From assembly GCF_963576675.1 (NCBI RefSeq), contig NC_088914.1, positions 19,199,001-19,263,000 of the forward strand: DNA of 64,000 nucleotides, written 5' to 3'. The position numbers were made by a program, and so were the translations under genes. The first letter of the stretch is position 1. Each line of letters opens with the position of its first letter. The notes beneath the pieces are model-generated. The model was given only the letters and a program-made list of their open reading frames with translations, searched no databases and was not told the origin of the DNA. This document shows, in pieces, positions 11,091-23,031 of this stretch. The DNA is from Euphorbia lathyris (lineage: Eukaryota > Streptophyta > Magnoliopsida > Malpighiales > Euphorbiaceae).

Positions 11091-11588
11091 AAAGTAGATT
11101 ACACCCATTGTCACTTAATTTTATCATATTCAAACTATCAACATTAAACTTCAAAATATAACATATAAGTCACTCAATTTTACATTTGCTAGCATTATAC
11201 TACTAAACTTCAATTAACGCCTCAAAATGATCTTTAACGACCTCAAAATAGAAATGTCCTAGAATTAAAGTTGTTTAAAACCACATTTACCATTGAACCA
11301 TGTTTTTTATTTTCAAAAATCACAATTTTCATAGCTCTCTCTAAACATTCATTTTCTCTCAACTAATCAAACAACCACCTTAAGGTATTAAAGTTTCTTA
11401 GAATATCCTTGATTCTTGAATTCTTTTATTTTGAGGTTATCAATGGTCATTTTGAGGCGTTTTCTGAAATTTAATAATCATAATGTTAGAAAGTGTAAAA
11501 TTAAGTGACTTTTATACTACATTTTGAAGTTTAATGGCGATAATGTTCGTTGAACTAAAGTTCAGTAGTCATGGGTGTAATTTACCTC
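11091..11588. mobile_element. Long-TIR MITE between the nucleoredoxin genes
   Basis: Left arm about 11091-11240 and right arm about 11440-11588 are inverted copies: AGATTACACCCAT and ATGGGTGTAATTTACC at the ends, and CGCCTCAAAATGA / TCATTTTGAGGCG at the inner edge. Arms of about 150 bp on a 0.5-kb non-coding element resemble Mutator-like MITEs. I could not find a convincing 9-bp duplication. Confidence 0.65.
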
Positions 11589-11800
11589 AATTTAACAAGA
11601 AAAAACTTTAATGTGAATCTGATAAAAATTAGAATCTGATATATTGAAATAAAAAATCAAATGAAATGATTAAGACGTTCAAGATGTGTTTTTTGTCTAA
11701 AAAAAGTTCCACATTAGTAATGGCCACAGTAGCATAACTGAACACAAACTAGGTTTTAAAATGATAAAGATAGGACAACACGTATTTCTCGATTGGACAA

Positions 11801-12287
11801 AACAACAACAACAAAGTCTTAGTCCCGAAATGATTCGGGGTCGGCTAACATGAACCATCATATAAAACCGTGAAAATCAAGTCGTGTCAGCGACACAGAT
11901 TCGCTCCCTCCACTCCGTCCTATCCACTACCATATTTTCCTCAATTCCCAATAAACTCATATCACTCTCGATCACCCTCCTCCAAGTTTGCTTAGGTCTT
12001 CCCCTACCCCTCACCACTACATCCCTTTGCCACTCTTCGGTTCTCCTAACCGGCGCATCAAGCGCTCTACGTCTCACATGGCCAAACCACCTTAGTCGGT
12101 TTTCTCTCATTTTATTCTCAATAGATGTGACCCCTACTTTTGTCCTAATTATTTCATTACGCACCCGGTCCTTTCTCGTGTGACCACACATCCATCTCAA
12201 CATACGCATCTCCGCCACCGACATCTTATGGATGTGGCAGTGTTTCACTGCCCAACATTCCGCCACCGACATCTTATGGATGTGGCA
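11801..12287 (-). mobile_element. 5'-truncated RTE-type LINE insertion
   Basis: The minus strand encodes about 110 residues of the C-terminal end of a plant RTE-type reverse transcriptase protein ([34 protein letters not shown]), stopping at 11877. A short 3' tail ends in (TTG)n, seen as CAACAACAACAA at 11801-11814. An 18-19-bp target duplication, GTATTTCTCGATTGGACAA, sits at 11782-11800 and 12288-12306, so both ends are exact. A 29-bp direct repeat at 12212-12240 and 12260-12288 lies at its 5' end. The N-terminal endonuclease and most of the RT are missing, so it is dead. Confidence 0.85.
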
Positions 12288-12477
12288 GTATTTCTCGATT
12301 GGACAACATTAGAAATTTCATTCACTTCATCTTTAGTAAGAAAAATTGAACATAAGATGAACATACTAATCACCCAGAGATAAAAGAACATGATACAAGG
12401 AAAACTTAAAAGAACACACAACCATCTGCAACAAAAGGGTGAGCACAGTCTAAGGTAGTATAATAATGCTTGCTTTC

Positions 12478-14980
12478 TCAGGCTTTGCGACAGACCTCCC
12501 CGTCACAGATCCACCCATCCTCTGCACTCGGTTCGCCATTTTCATCATCTTTCTCTTTCTTATCTTCCTTCAGGGCGCATGTTGGATGAAGATCAAAGTC
12601 ACACTCTTCACAGTAGAACGACCATATGTTTCCTTCTCCGTCACATCCATCACAGTTATAACCCATCCGACGAGCAAGCACTAGCTCATGCTCCTCATGA
12701 AGAGGATGTTTCAACTTCTCAGGCCACCCCTTTGCCATCTCCTCATATTTTGCTTCTATCTGTTTCATGTGCTCCTCCGTGAAGGGATAAGCATCAGCAC
12801 CGTGTAGCATGATGAGGCTTCTGGCTTCTTTTGTGACGGTTCTGCCAGTTGGTCCAAGAGCTACAAGCATGGGTATGCCTTGGACCTTGAATTTTCGACT
12901 CAAGGATGCTTTCCTCGCGTCTCCAAAAGGAAGTGCCAGCCACGGCATTGTGGAGAAGAATTCATCAAAAGCGGATTGATCCCTGTCACTCGAGATGAAA
13001 ATCACCTCAAATGCATCATCTTTTGCCTTGATTTCATTGTATGCTTCAATGAGTTTAGGCAGAAAAGCACGGCACGGAGGGCACCAATGTGCTGAGAAAT
13101 AAATGAGGATGTTCTTCCCAACCAGATCAGACACGAGAACCTGAAAGTTAAAGACTCTGGTTATCATTTGCACTAAACAGAAAAAATCTATAAACTAGGT
13201 GTGGGAGATAATTAGATAAAGAAAAAGAAAATACGAAGCGGTGCTGATCTGTTGGAAACATTTGAAGAATAAGATTTTACCTTCGCTCCATCTTTCCCAA
13301 TGACAAAATTCTGGTCCCCGGAAACCAAAACAGATTCCAGGGTTTGTGCAGCTTCTCTTGCTTTATCTATCTCAGCAAGCTCTGCAAGCTTTTCGGGGGT
13401 AAAAGGGTATGCTTCAGTTCCATGTTCTTCAATGATTTCAGCAACATTGGTATTGAGAGTTTTTCCATCTGGTCCAATAACGACCAGCGTGGGCACAGTT
13501 GAGAGCTCGAAGTAACGGATCAACTTCGCTTGGCACTTATCCTTGAATGGTAATGCTAACCAAGGCATGTTTTCTATGGATTGCTGGAAAGTTTCTTCAT
13601 CATCATCCAGTGATATTAAAACAACCTCAAAGTTCTCACCCTTCACTTTCAATTCTTCGTAGACCTCAGCAAGCTTTGAAGTAAATTCAACACACGACTT
13701 GTATGAGGACAACGAAAAATATAGGCCTACTGTCTTCCCTTCCAGTTCAGAGACAGGTACCTAGCATCAGAAGAAAAGAAAATCATGTCAACTGAAAATC
13801 AAATGTGTATAAAACTATGACAAGAACTCCGCGAACCTTCTTTCCGTCATGTGAGATCAAATAGTCACGAGTCCCGAATACCAAAATTGATCTCAATGAT
13901 TGATTCCTCTTGGCTTCCTCCTCTTGCTCCTGTAATTTTTTGATCCTCTCTAGAGTAAAAGGATGGCATTCAGCTCCATATTCCTGAATGATCTCAACAC
14001 CATCTTCAGTTGAAACATTTCCATGTTCATCAAGGATCACAAGGTGAGGTATGCCCTGGACCTTGAATTGCTGATCCAAACTATTACGCGTCTCTGAATC
14101 AGAGAAGGGGATTGCAAGCCACGGCATCTTCGAAAAGTACTCTTTGAATGATTCATCATCTTCATCAGCTGTGACAAAAACAATCTCAAAATCACCATTT
14201 GGAACAAGTTCATTGTAAACCTCCACCAAGGTAGGGGTGAACCTTCGACATGGGCCGCACCATGATGCTGAAAAATATAAACCAAGCTTCTTCCCCTTCA
14301 ATTGGTCTAATTTAACCTGTAAAAAGCTTAACATTATGAATTACCCCCTTCAAAGTCATCCCAATAACGAACAATTTTTACTAAACAGCAATAAACCTAG
14401 AAATAATGCACATCAAAGACACAGTCCAATAACAATACACAAATTCACTCAAATTAGTTCATAAAAATTGATGTATATAACTAGTCTGTAGTTCTGTCTG
14501 AAGAGGCCATCTATCAAGCATTTTATCTGCATTGCGAGAGTTCTGATTCCAATTGACGAGCTATACAAAAGGACCAAACCTTTCAAATCCAGAATTTACC
14601 CAAGTTTAAAACGCAAAAACACCAGAAAAATCGTTTTCAAACACTCAATGAACAGTATAACCAACCATCTTTTTCTCCTTCAATCGTCAATCTTAGTTCA
14701 GTAAATTCGCCAAAAAAAAAAACATTTCTATAGTTCGAGTTGATAAAAAAAATGATCAAAAAGTGAAGCCGAATTCAAATCCAAACGAAATTCATAGTTC
14801 GAAAAGGAATTACAACAAACTCGTCCCGAATAAATAAAAGGAAAAGGAATCAGATAAAAGAGAGAAAGAGAGTAAAACCTGATCACCGTTGTTACGGATG
14901 AGGTAATCCCTCTCGGAGGAGGAGAGAAGAGAGACAAAATCATGAGAAATTCCGGTAGCTTCCGTATCGGCGGCGGCCAT
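12478..14980 (-). CDS. NRX1: Nucleoredoxin 1 (4 exons, 574 aa)
   Basis: Exons 14980-14879, 14316-13837, 13760-13281 and 13140-12478, with GT-AG introns in phase 0. The length matches plant NRX1 (about 578 residues in Arabidopsis). After a 34-residue lead ending LIRNNGDQ come three thioredoxin-like domains. Domain 1 has WCGPC at 53-57, domain 2 has the degenerate SYKSC at 213-217, and domain 3 has WCPPC at 373-377. The last exon adds a C1-like zinc module (about residues 510-555: CDGC, CEEC, HPTC). NRX1 is known to reduce oxidised catalases and other H2O2-scavenging proteins in the cytosol and nucleus, as an NADPH-thioredoxin-reductase-dependent oxidoreductase. Exons 2 and 3 are both exactly 480 bases, fitting internal duplication. 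Every exon is open. Its tandem neighbour at 6207-10699 is the same plan without the zinc tail. Confidence 0.95.
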
Positions 14981-15050
14981 AAGTAGTGAAATGGATTTTT
15001 ACGGAGTAGAACAGAGAAGAAAGATGAAGAGAAAAGGTTGGAGTGAAAAG

Positions 15051-15058
15051 TATTTAAA
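15051..15058 (-). promoter_or_regulatory. TATA-like box of NRX1
   Basis: Minus-strand TTTAAATA lies about 70 bases upstream of the NRX1 ATG at 14980. The bases between are pyrimidine-rich (CTTTTCACTCC, TTCTCTTCATC), as in many plant 5' leaders. Confidence 0.4.
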
Positions 15059-15899
15059 GGAAGCAAGTATGAGATGATTTGCTTGATGATTAAGAAAAGA
15101 TGACCAAATTAGAGTTTTATGCGTCACATCGAGTAGGATCATCACATCATCCATCATCGTCATCCTACTTTCCTTTTTGTTCTTTTCTCACTCTACAGAA
15201 ATTTCTTGGAATTTCTCTTCAACAAATGGAAAACATGTTCCAAAAGTATAAATTATAAAACGGCCTCATTACAGTACGTTTTTTACAAAACTAGACATTT
15301 TTTAATTCGCCCAATGCTTGTCCAGCCCTTTTAATTTGTCTAAATTGATCATTTTATCCCTCCAACTTATCGAATGTCTTATTTACCTCCTTAACTCCAT
15401 AAAAGTGATATTTCTCACCCATCAACTTGTCCATTTATCCCTTCAACTCATAAAATACCCTATTTACCTCATTAACTCAATAAAAGTGGTATTACTCACC
15501 CCTTACAATCCGTTATTGAGGCTTAAATTGATATCATTTTTTAAACGTTAAACCTATATTGGTGTTATTTTGTATGTGGAACCTAAACTGATACTTCCTC
15601 AAAAACCTAGGCCTATTTTGGTACCTTATTCCTAAATATAATGTCTTTTAACTTGTTTATATTAATATTTTGTTACTAGAAATTTTTATTCATTTCTTCT
15701 CTTTTCAACTTTTTTGTCTAGTTAAATTTTGATTATCTAATTATTGTAATACAATATTATTCTAATAAACACATGAAGGATCAATATAATTATCAAATTA
15801 CAAAAAATAAAAAGTTGATATTAAAAAAATATATTTTCAAACTCATTTGAATAAGTCCTATTAACTTTGCACTATAAAAGGTAAGGAATATCACTTTTA

Positions 15900-16258
15900 T
15901 GGAGTTGATTGGGCCAAACTGAGTGCACGAACCAAGATAAGATGAGGTTATTGCATCTTTTCCAGAAATGATATAAAGACTCTGTAGAATTAGGCTTATC
16001 TATGGTTCCATCAACGAAATCCAGATTGTTCTTGGATAAAAGCGTCATTTTCATGCTCCTCGACCATGTATGATAATTCGCGGCAGTGAGCACTGGAGAC
16101 ACCAGAACAAGCGAAGGATTCTCGTTTGGGTGTATATAATACGGACTAGTCCCTGTAATTCGTTGCGCCATTGATGAATTTTCACAAGAAAATTGGGATC
16201 GAGAGAAATAGAAAGAAGAAATAACGATTGGAATTTCAACAATGAAATCGAATCTCAC
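15900..16258 (-). pseudogene. Copia gag N-terminal fragment
   Basis: The minus strand from the ATG region near 16170 encodes SPYYIHPNENPSLVLVSPVL, TAANYHTWSRSMKMTLLSKN and ...FWKRCNNLILSWFVHSV. This is the N-terminal domain of a plant copia gag (UBN2-type retrotransposon gag). After about 90 residues the reading runs into inverted-repeat sequence at about 15900, and no more gag or pol follows. Its primer site and LTR lie just upstream at 16295-16542, so the remnant is the 5' end of a minus-strand element whose rest was lost. Confidence 0.8.
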
Positions 16259-16294
16259 AAGAGATAAAAAAAAATCTAAATGCGGAAAACTAAA

Positions 16295-16307
16295 TGCTCT
16301 GATACCA
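16295..16307 (-). promoter_or_regulatory. Primer-binding site (tRNA-iMet type) of the copia remnant
   Basis: Minus-strand TGGTATCAGAGCA directly abuts the LTR edge at 16308. Confidence 0.85.
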
Positions 16308-16542
16308 TGTCAACATATAAAGAATCATAGATGAAAAGAATATGAAAGGAGAATTCATTAATGGAGAATGAGAAAGAGTTGTACAATTACAGAGTCGAAG
16401 GAAGAAGAAGACGGCTTGTTTAATCTAGCGAATCAGTTGCATTTATATAGTCATAATTGCAACTGATTTGTAACTAACTGAGTTGAAGTATTTTACATAA
16501 AAGCCCCTGCCTATTCTATGATTTACAATGTTATACTTTACA
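16308..16542 (-). repeat. 235-bp LTR of the copia remnant
   Basis: On the minus strand it starts TGTAAAGTATAACATTG and ends TATGTTGACA, the expected TG...CA, followed at once by the primer site. The small size fits the short-LTR Ale-type copia lineages. No partner LTR is present. Confidence 0.75.
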
Positions 16543-16745
16543 TAAGATGTGAGAAATATCACTTTTATGAAGTTAATGGGGTAAATAGGATATTCGATGA
16601 GTTGATGATGGGTAAAATGACCAATTTGGACAATTTAAAGAGGTGAGAAATATCATTTTTATAAAGTTAATGGGGTAAATAGAACATTCGATGATTTGGA
16701 ATGGTAAAATTACCAATTTGAACAAGTTAAGGGGCTGGAGGAGCA

Positions 16746-17524
16746 TTAGACCTTTTAAATTAGACTTTACCATTGTATCTTTAGTGTATATATATAATAA
16801 CTTAACCAATTCTTTCACTTCACCATTGTGCGAAAACATATTCTATTATTTGTACGAATTCTCTATGCGATTTTTTTTTTTTTTGTGATTTCAATGGCAA
16901 TGGTCAAAAACAAGATAAGTTATAACATTATTTTTACTGTATTTTTGCATTTTTTGTTTTGTTGCGATTTGATATAGGGTTTAAGGATTTGTTGCGATTT
17001 CTTTATATATATATTGCGATTAGAGTTTAAGGTTTATGTATATATAATGTTATTTCTAATGTATGTTTGCATTTAGTGTTTTTTTTTTTACAATTTTGGT
17101 TTAAGGTTTAAGGTTTTGTTGCGTTTTTAGTGTCATTTCTTGTTAGAATGTTATTTGTGATGTATTTTTGCATATTGAATGTTAAAAATGACCTTATTTC
17201 ACCATAAAGACACTTTCGGAGTCATAAATTTCTTCCTGAGTGGATGCAAATTGTGAAACAAAATCATAACAATTGTGTCCACTGAGGAAGAGATTCATGA
17301 GTGCTAAGGTGATTTGTGGTTTCACAGTTACAAACTATGAAGAGATTGAATAAATTACGGAGTCACAGTTTGACTCCTGTTTCGCAGTTACATCAACTGC
17401 GACCTATAATACACATACTTTAGTTTCACAGTGCAAAGTAGTTTTTTTTAATTGTTTCTCTTACACTTAGTTCTATTTTTGTGAAGATTGATGAATTCAT
17501 GAAATCAATTTTTTTTCAAAAAAA
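16746..17524. other. AT-rich DNA, no gene seen
   Basis: T-rich stretches with repeated GTTGCGATTT words and a few short tracts. I see no ORF, RNA gene or clear element boundary here. Confidence 0.3.
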
Positions 17525-20119
17525 CAAAGATTGTGGCTAATAGAATCTGTGGCATTCTTCCTGCAATCATTTGTCAGAATCAGGGTAGTTTTGTGCCCGG
17601 TAGACAAATGATGGACAATATGGTGATTGCCCAAGAGATGGTCCACACTATGAAGATTAGGAAGGGGAAGAAAGGCATTGTGGCTCTGAAGCTGGATCTG
17701 GAGAAGGCCTATGATCGTATCAACTGGAATTTCCTGATGGAGAGTTTGGAGAGAGCTAGGATCCCGGACAGCTGGAGAAGGTTAATTAAGGTATGTATCT
17801 CTTCTCCTGTGTTTCAAGTTATGGTTAATGGGGATATGTCGGAGGAGTTCTCCCCGGGCCGGGGTATCCGTCAGGGTGATCCTATGAGTCCCTTCCTTTT
17901 CGTTATTGCTATGGAGAGGTTATCGCACCTGATTCAAGATGCAATTGATAATGGGAGTTTCCACCCGATAGCTATCAATAGCTTCTGTCCCAGGTGACTC
18001 ACTTATTCTTTGCAGACGATGTCCTTATCTTCCTGGAAGGTAAGGAAGAGCAGTTGAGTATTATTATAGATATTCTTGATTGCTTTTGTTCGGCCTCTGG
18101 GAAGAAACTTAATATCTAGAAATCCAAAATGATGTGCTCTAAGAATATGAATCCGAGAGTCTGTAAAAGGTTAAGTGATCTCTCTGGTATTCCTCTTACT
18201 GATTCTTTTGGGAAGTATCTAGGCATGTCCCTCCACAGTGAGAGAGTATCTAAAGTTTCCTTTAAAGATACTTTGGACAAAGCTAATATGAAGTGTGCCA
18301 CATGGAAAGCCAAGACTCTTTCTCTCGCTGGACGCCTCACGTTATTTCAATCAGTTAATTGTGCAGCTCCCAATCACATTATGCAGGCTTGTCAGCTTCC
18401 GGGTCCTGTTCTTAATGATCTTGATAATATCAACCGTAGGTTCCTGTGGGGGGAAGCTGTGGAGGGAAGAAAGATCCATCTGGTGCCTTGGAGTGAGGTT
18501 TGTCAGCCGAAAGTTTCTGGTGGTCTGGGCATTAGGAAAGCAAAGGATAATAATAAAGTTTTATTAATGAAACTCCTTTGGCGTATGTGGCAGAGCCCCT
18601 CCTCTCTTTGGGTTCGCCTTCTCTGTGGTAAGTATAGGAAAGACAAAATCTTTGGGGGCCCTAAGGAGAGAGTTGTCAATTGTTCTTTCCTCTGGAAAGG
18701 GCTTAGCGCCGTGTTTGCAGAGTTCTGCTTGGGGGTTGGTCTGGAGGTGGGTAATGGTAAGACCATCAGCTTCTGGTTTGACACCTGGATTGGGGATCAA
18801 CCGTTAATTGATGTTTGTAGCTCCCCCCTCCTAGTGACATCCATAACTGGAGGATTGTAGATGTAGTGGACTTTGAGGGGGACTGGATCTGGTCAAAGTT
18901 TGATACCTTCTTTAGCCTGGAGACTCTCCTTAGAATTCGGGGAGTGAAGGTTAGTAATCAAGAGGAGGACATGGATAGGCATTGCTGGGCGCTGACTAAT
19001 AATGGAGTTTATTCTTGCAAGTCTGCCTTTGAAGCTTCTACCCTCAACAGATCCGATCCTCCCTCGGATATTTGGAAATCTATTTGGGCCCTCAAAGTCC
19101 CTTACCGTATTAGAAGTTTCCTGTGGCTGGGAGTTAAGGACATGTTGCTTACTAATTCGGATAGGCACAGACGGCATTTGGCGGACTCAGGAGCTTGCAG
19201 TAGATGCAGTGGCCATGTTGAATCTTTGTGCCATGCTCTTAGGGTTTGCTCTAAAAGTAAAGAGGTTTGGAAGAAAATTCTCCCTCACCATATTCTCTCT
19301 TCCTTCCTGACCCACTCTGAGTATGACTGGTTCTCTGATGGTATTAGTGGGAAGTTACTGACTTACATGGAGCATGGGGACATTCTCTTTGCTATCATCT
19401 GTCACCAAATCTGGAAGTGGAGAAATGAGGAGATTTTTGGTAATAAAACTGTTGTTATTCCAAACTTAGCTGAATTCTTCTCGAAAAAACTCTCCACTAT
19501 TATTGAGAGTTTTAAAGGGGATTCCATTGCCAGGTCTACCCAGGAAAGTGATGTCCATCTCGTGGGGTGGAGCAGGCCGAGCGAGGGGGTTGTAAAATTA
19601 AATACGGATGGCTCCTGCCTTATCAATGGTAAGATTGCTGCCGGAGGTGTTCTTAGAGATGCGGGGGGCGTCTGGCTCTCTGGGTTCACACAGAATCTTG
19701 GGTTGGGCTCTTCCTTCTCTGCGGAGCTCTGGGGTATTCTCTCTGGTATCAAGCTTGCTAAAAGCCTGGACGTTAAGAAGCTGTCTGTGGAGTCTGACAA
19801 TATGGAGGCCATCAATATGATTACTGAGAATCATGCTATTGGTCTTAATAGCCGCAACCTTATCAAAACTATTAAGAGGTTTTGCTCTTCCTTTGAGATT
19901 TTAAAGTTCAGTCACATTTTCAGAGAGCAGAACCGTGTTGCGGATCGCTTGGCTGCGGCTGACCATGAGGGGATGTTAGGTGTTACTACCCTTTCTGATC
20001 CCCCTACCTTTCTCTCTTCTCTTCTTTTAGAAGATATGGTTGGGGTTAGCTTCCCTAGGCTAATCCCAGGTTAATTGTTCTTTGTTTTGTTTTTTCCTTT
20101 CCTATTCGTACCAAAAAAA
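17525..20119 (+). mobile_element. 5'-truncated L1 LINE (RT and RNase H), frameshifted
   Basis: ORF2 of a plant L1 begins inside the reverse transcriptase (QNQGSFVPGRQMMDNM, LDLEKAYDRINW, GIRQGDPMSPFLF) at 17533-17997. A frameshift at about 17992-18000 puts FFADDVLIFLEG (the catalytic pair) in another frame. A TAG at 18117-18119 and a second shift near 18830 follow. From 18866 to 20074 it is open through the zinc-finger RVT domain (RIRSFLWLG, CSRCSGHVESLCHALR) and a C-terminal RNase H domain (LNTDGSC, AELWG, ESDN). The 3' UTR and a short A tail end at about 20119. The endonuclease is missing. Two related copies lie at 56808-57951 and 60187-61223. Not functional. Confidence 0.88.
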
Positions 20120-20797
20120 ATGAATTCGTAAATTGGTATATGTGATTCTTTTTACCTAAAATTAATTTTATGATTTGCTCTATTATCAAAATCAAAACAA
20201 AATATCTAACACCGTTAAAATTACTGAAATGACAAAATTAACCTTTTTTTTAATTTTATAGTCTTGACTCTCAGAATATACTTTCTTTTTCCTGTAGAGC
20301 TAGGTAAAATCAGTCGAACGTATAAAAATTGTACTTCGAATTAACTTGCAATTTCATTTCCACGTATTAAAATTCTTTAATCATTTTATATAAAATTTAC
20401 TACCACCGTCCATGTTCCGATTATATTTTCTAAGTATATACTCCGAATAAATTACAGTACTTACTTCAGACATTTTTATTCTTCTAGAACTTTCAAATAA
20501 TTAATTGACCATGATCGAATAATTATTGAAGATTTGATATTGTTAGCGAATCATGTTTAAAAGATTTGTTCACATTAAAAAAAATCAACTCAATTTCTAA
20601 AGTGATGTAATGGAAAAAAAAAATGAAAGTGTGGGCACTTGCATGAAAGCTGAAGAAATTTTTAAATTCAATTCTTTATTAATTACAGCTAAATTAAGGA
20701 TCTCCGAAGATTTCAATTGCCAGAATTGCTAATTGTTGCAAATTACTGTTTCACGATTGTAATTAACACCTAAGATATAAGCTCTTTATTGTTTAAA
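20120..20797. other. AT-rich intergenic DNA
   Basis: No ORF, RNA gene or repeat boundary that I can support. Confidence 0.3.
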
Positions 20798-21120
20798 GGT
20801 ATCATGGAAAAATATCATTTTAGGAATAGTATCATTTCAGGAATAGTATCAATACAGACGTTTTAAAAAGGTACCAATTTAGACCTCATTAACAGAACAT
20901 GACACATCAGTCATTATTTCGTTAAGTTTTGTCAATCGTATGTGGAGAGAAAAATCAGAACTTAACAGAGTAATGTGAATTATGTGTTACATTTCATTAT
21001 CGAGACCTAAATTGGTATCATTTTTTAAACGTTGAACCTATATTAGTACTATTTTGTACGTGAAACTTAAATTGATACTTTCCAAAAAATCATAAGCATA
21101 TTTTAATACTTTATCCCTTA
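20798..21120. repeat. Small inverted-repeat element, shared with 15513-15640
   Basis: The block 20998-21118 matches 15513-15640 in the same orientation (GGTATCATTTTTTAAACGTT and following words). The left side, 20860-20900, is an inverted partial copy (CGTTTTAAAAAGGTACCAAT). It is a non-coding dispersed repeat. Confidence 0.5.
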
Positions 21121-21304
21121 TTTAAAAGGAGTATGAAAAAGTAATAGCACTAAGAATAGTTTAAAATTTTGAGAAAAAAATAAAAAGAAAATGACATAGA
21201 AAAAAATAAATAGTTTAGAAATACTGATGAAGGGGCGATTTCTTCTTTTGCTAGGTCGTACTTTTATTCTAGGGATAAGATGTAAAAATACACCTAATAT
21301 TTAC

Positions 21305-21707
21305 GGGATGTTTGTTAGAAGGGATATAGGAGGTGGGATGGGGATAAAAAATACGAGATAAGTTATCTCGTGTTTGTTTGGGAGATAGAAGAGTGAGACA
21401 GATGAGGGATAAGCCTCTTATCCCTCAAATCCTATACCCAGGAGGGAGATGGTATAAGGAGATGAGATAAGCTTCTGCGATTTTAATAGGATGGAAAAGT
21501 CTGTCTTATCCCTCAAATTAAGGTTATGTAGTTTAAATAAGGTTAAAATAGTAAAATGTATTATTTTATCCCTATCTATATCCCACGTACCAAACATTGA
21601 ATAATATTTCTCGACTATTATATTTTTATCTTTATTCTAACCATTTATCTTTGTCTATATCTCAACCTTTATCTTTATCCCTATCCCAATAGAATACCAA
21701 ACGCCCC
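21305..21707. mobile_element. MITE with GGG(A/G)xGTTTGxT ends
   Basis: The left edge reads GGGATGTTTGTTAGAAGGG and the right edge is the complement of GGGGCGTTTGGTATTCTATT. The inner parts repeat ATCCC, TATCCCT and GGGATA in opposite orientation. It is non-coding, and no target duplication was fixed. Confidence 0.5.
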
Positions 21708-23031
21708 GTTATAGCTAGGAACAAGTTTACCTCTAGTTGTTTAAAATTGTGCAATTTTATCCTTGAGGTTAATTGCTAAGAGCAACTTTATCCCTAATGT
21801 TGGCAAATTAGTATATTCTTTGAATTTTTTTTAAAAACCCACGTCGAATCATGTTTGTGATTTGTTACTAATTAGTAATAAAAAAGAAGAGAAGCAGTCC
21901 CGTTCAATTGGACCTCAATGACCAAATTATATTTGGTCATTGACCATTAGATTAACTCCATTACAATCCTACGGTTAACAATTCTCAATTAGTTTATATT
22001 TAATTTATTCCTTTTTCTTTTTAATCAATTAATATCATAAAATAACTCCTGAAAATAAGCAACTGTTTAGAGAGAGAGAAACCACCTCTTTCGATTATCA
22101 CTAATACAATCGATTCATCTCAGAAAAATTCTGGAGTTTCAAGACATTTTTCTGGTTGTTTTTGTTATTTTCTTTTAGCATATTGAATATTGATACAAGA
22201 ATTTATTGAACAGCAAAGGAAATTCATCAAATTACTATGGCTGATACCGCTGAAACGAAACAACGAAACCTTTCAGAATTTTGTCGGGTTTTCTACATAT
22301 TTCTGGAATTATTAGACAATTCAATTTGGTTTAATTAAAAGAAGACAAAGATTGTCTTTGTAATTTTTAATTTTGAGTCACAAGAGGTGGATAATGGATA
22401 ATAGCAAAATTTGACCAAGAAGAGTGATTAGACATGAACTGGTTAGTTGCTGGAATTGAAAAACCAATAAATCAAAACTCATCCCAAATTATTTTCCAAC
22501 TCAAAACATTTTTGGCTTTTGGTTCCAACAATTTTAACCACAAAATATTTTCATTAGTAATTTAATAGTTAGGTGGGAGTCGTTTGATGAATTTTATGTG
22601 CTTGATGAATTTTCTGGGTTTGATGAATTTTATGTGCTTTTATTGTTCTGGGTTTGATAAATTTTCTGTGCTTTTGTTGTTCGATGCTTGTAAGTGTTTT
22701 CAATCTCCTAAACGAAAATACCAAAAGAATTTCAGAAAAAGGTCTTGAAACTTCAGAAAATTTGAGATAGAAATTTGATTGTATCAGTAAGAGTCACTTG
22801 ATCGAAATGGAACTTCGAAATGGAACTTGAAAGAGGTGGTTTCTCTCCCTATAAACAGTTGTTTATTTTCAAGAAGAATTATTTTATGATATTAATTGGT
22901 GTAGGGATCTCTAGCCTATTAATTGATTAAAAAAAGAAAATGGAATAAATTAAATATAAACTAATTGATAATTGTTAACCGTAGGATTCAGAGTTAATTT
23001 AATGGTCAATGACCAAATATAATTTGGTCCT

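Larger units (their letters stand above)
15313..16745. mobile_element. Inverted-repeat element with a copia remnant inside
   Basis: The left arm (about 15313-15505) and right arm (about 16545-16745) are inverted copies. Each has two tandem subunits of about 75-80 bases containing CCCTATTTACC and AAAAGTGATATTTCTCAC. A third short piece of the same repeat lies at 15885-15912, at the edge of the copia remnant. It is probably a non-coding foldback element later hit by a copia element. The outer edges are approximate; the stretch from 15513 to 15640 belongs to a separate repeat also seen at 20998-21118. Confidence 0.55.

Noticed and set aside
17480..20130. Target duplication ATGAATTC for the L1 at 17525-20119
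   Set aside because: The left copy is about 30 bases away from the element edge and the word is short; not convincing.
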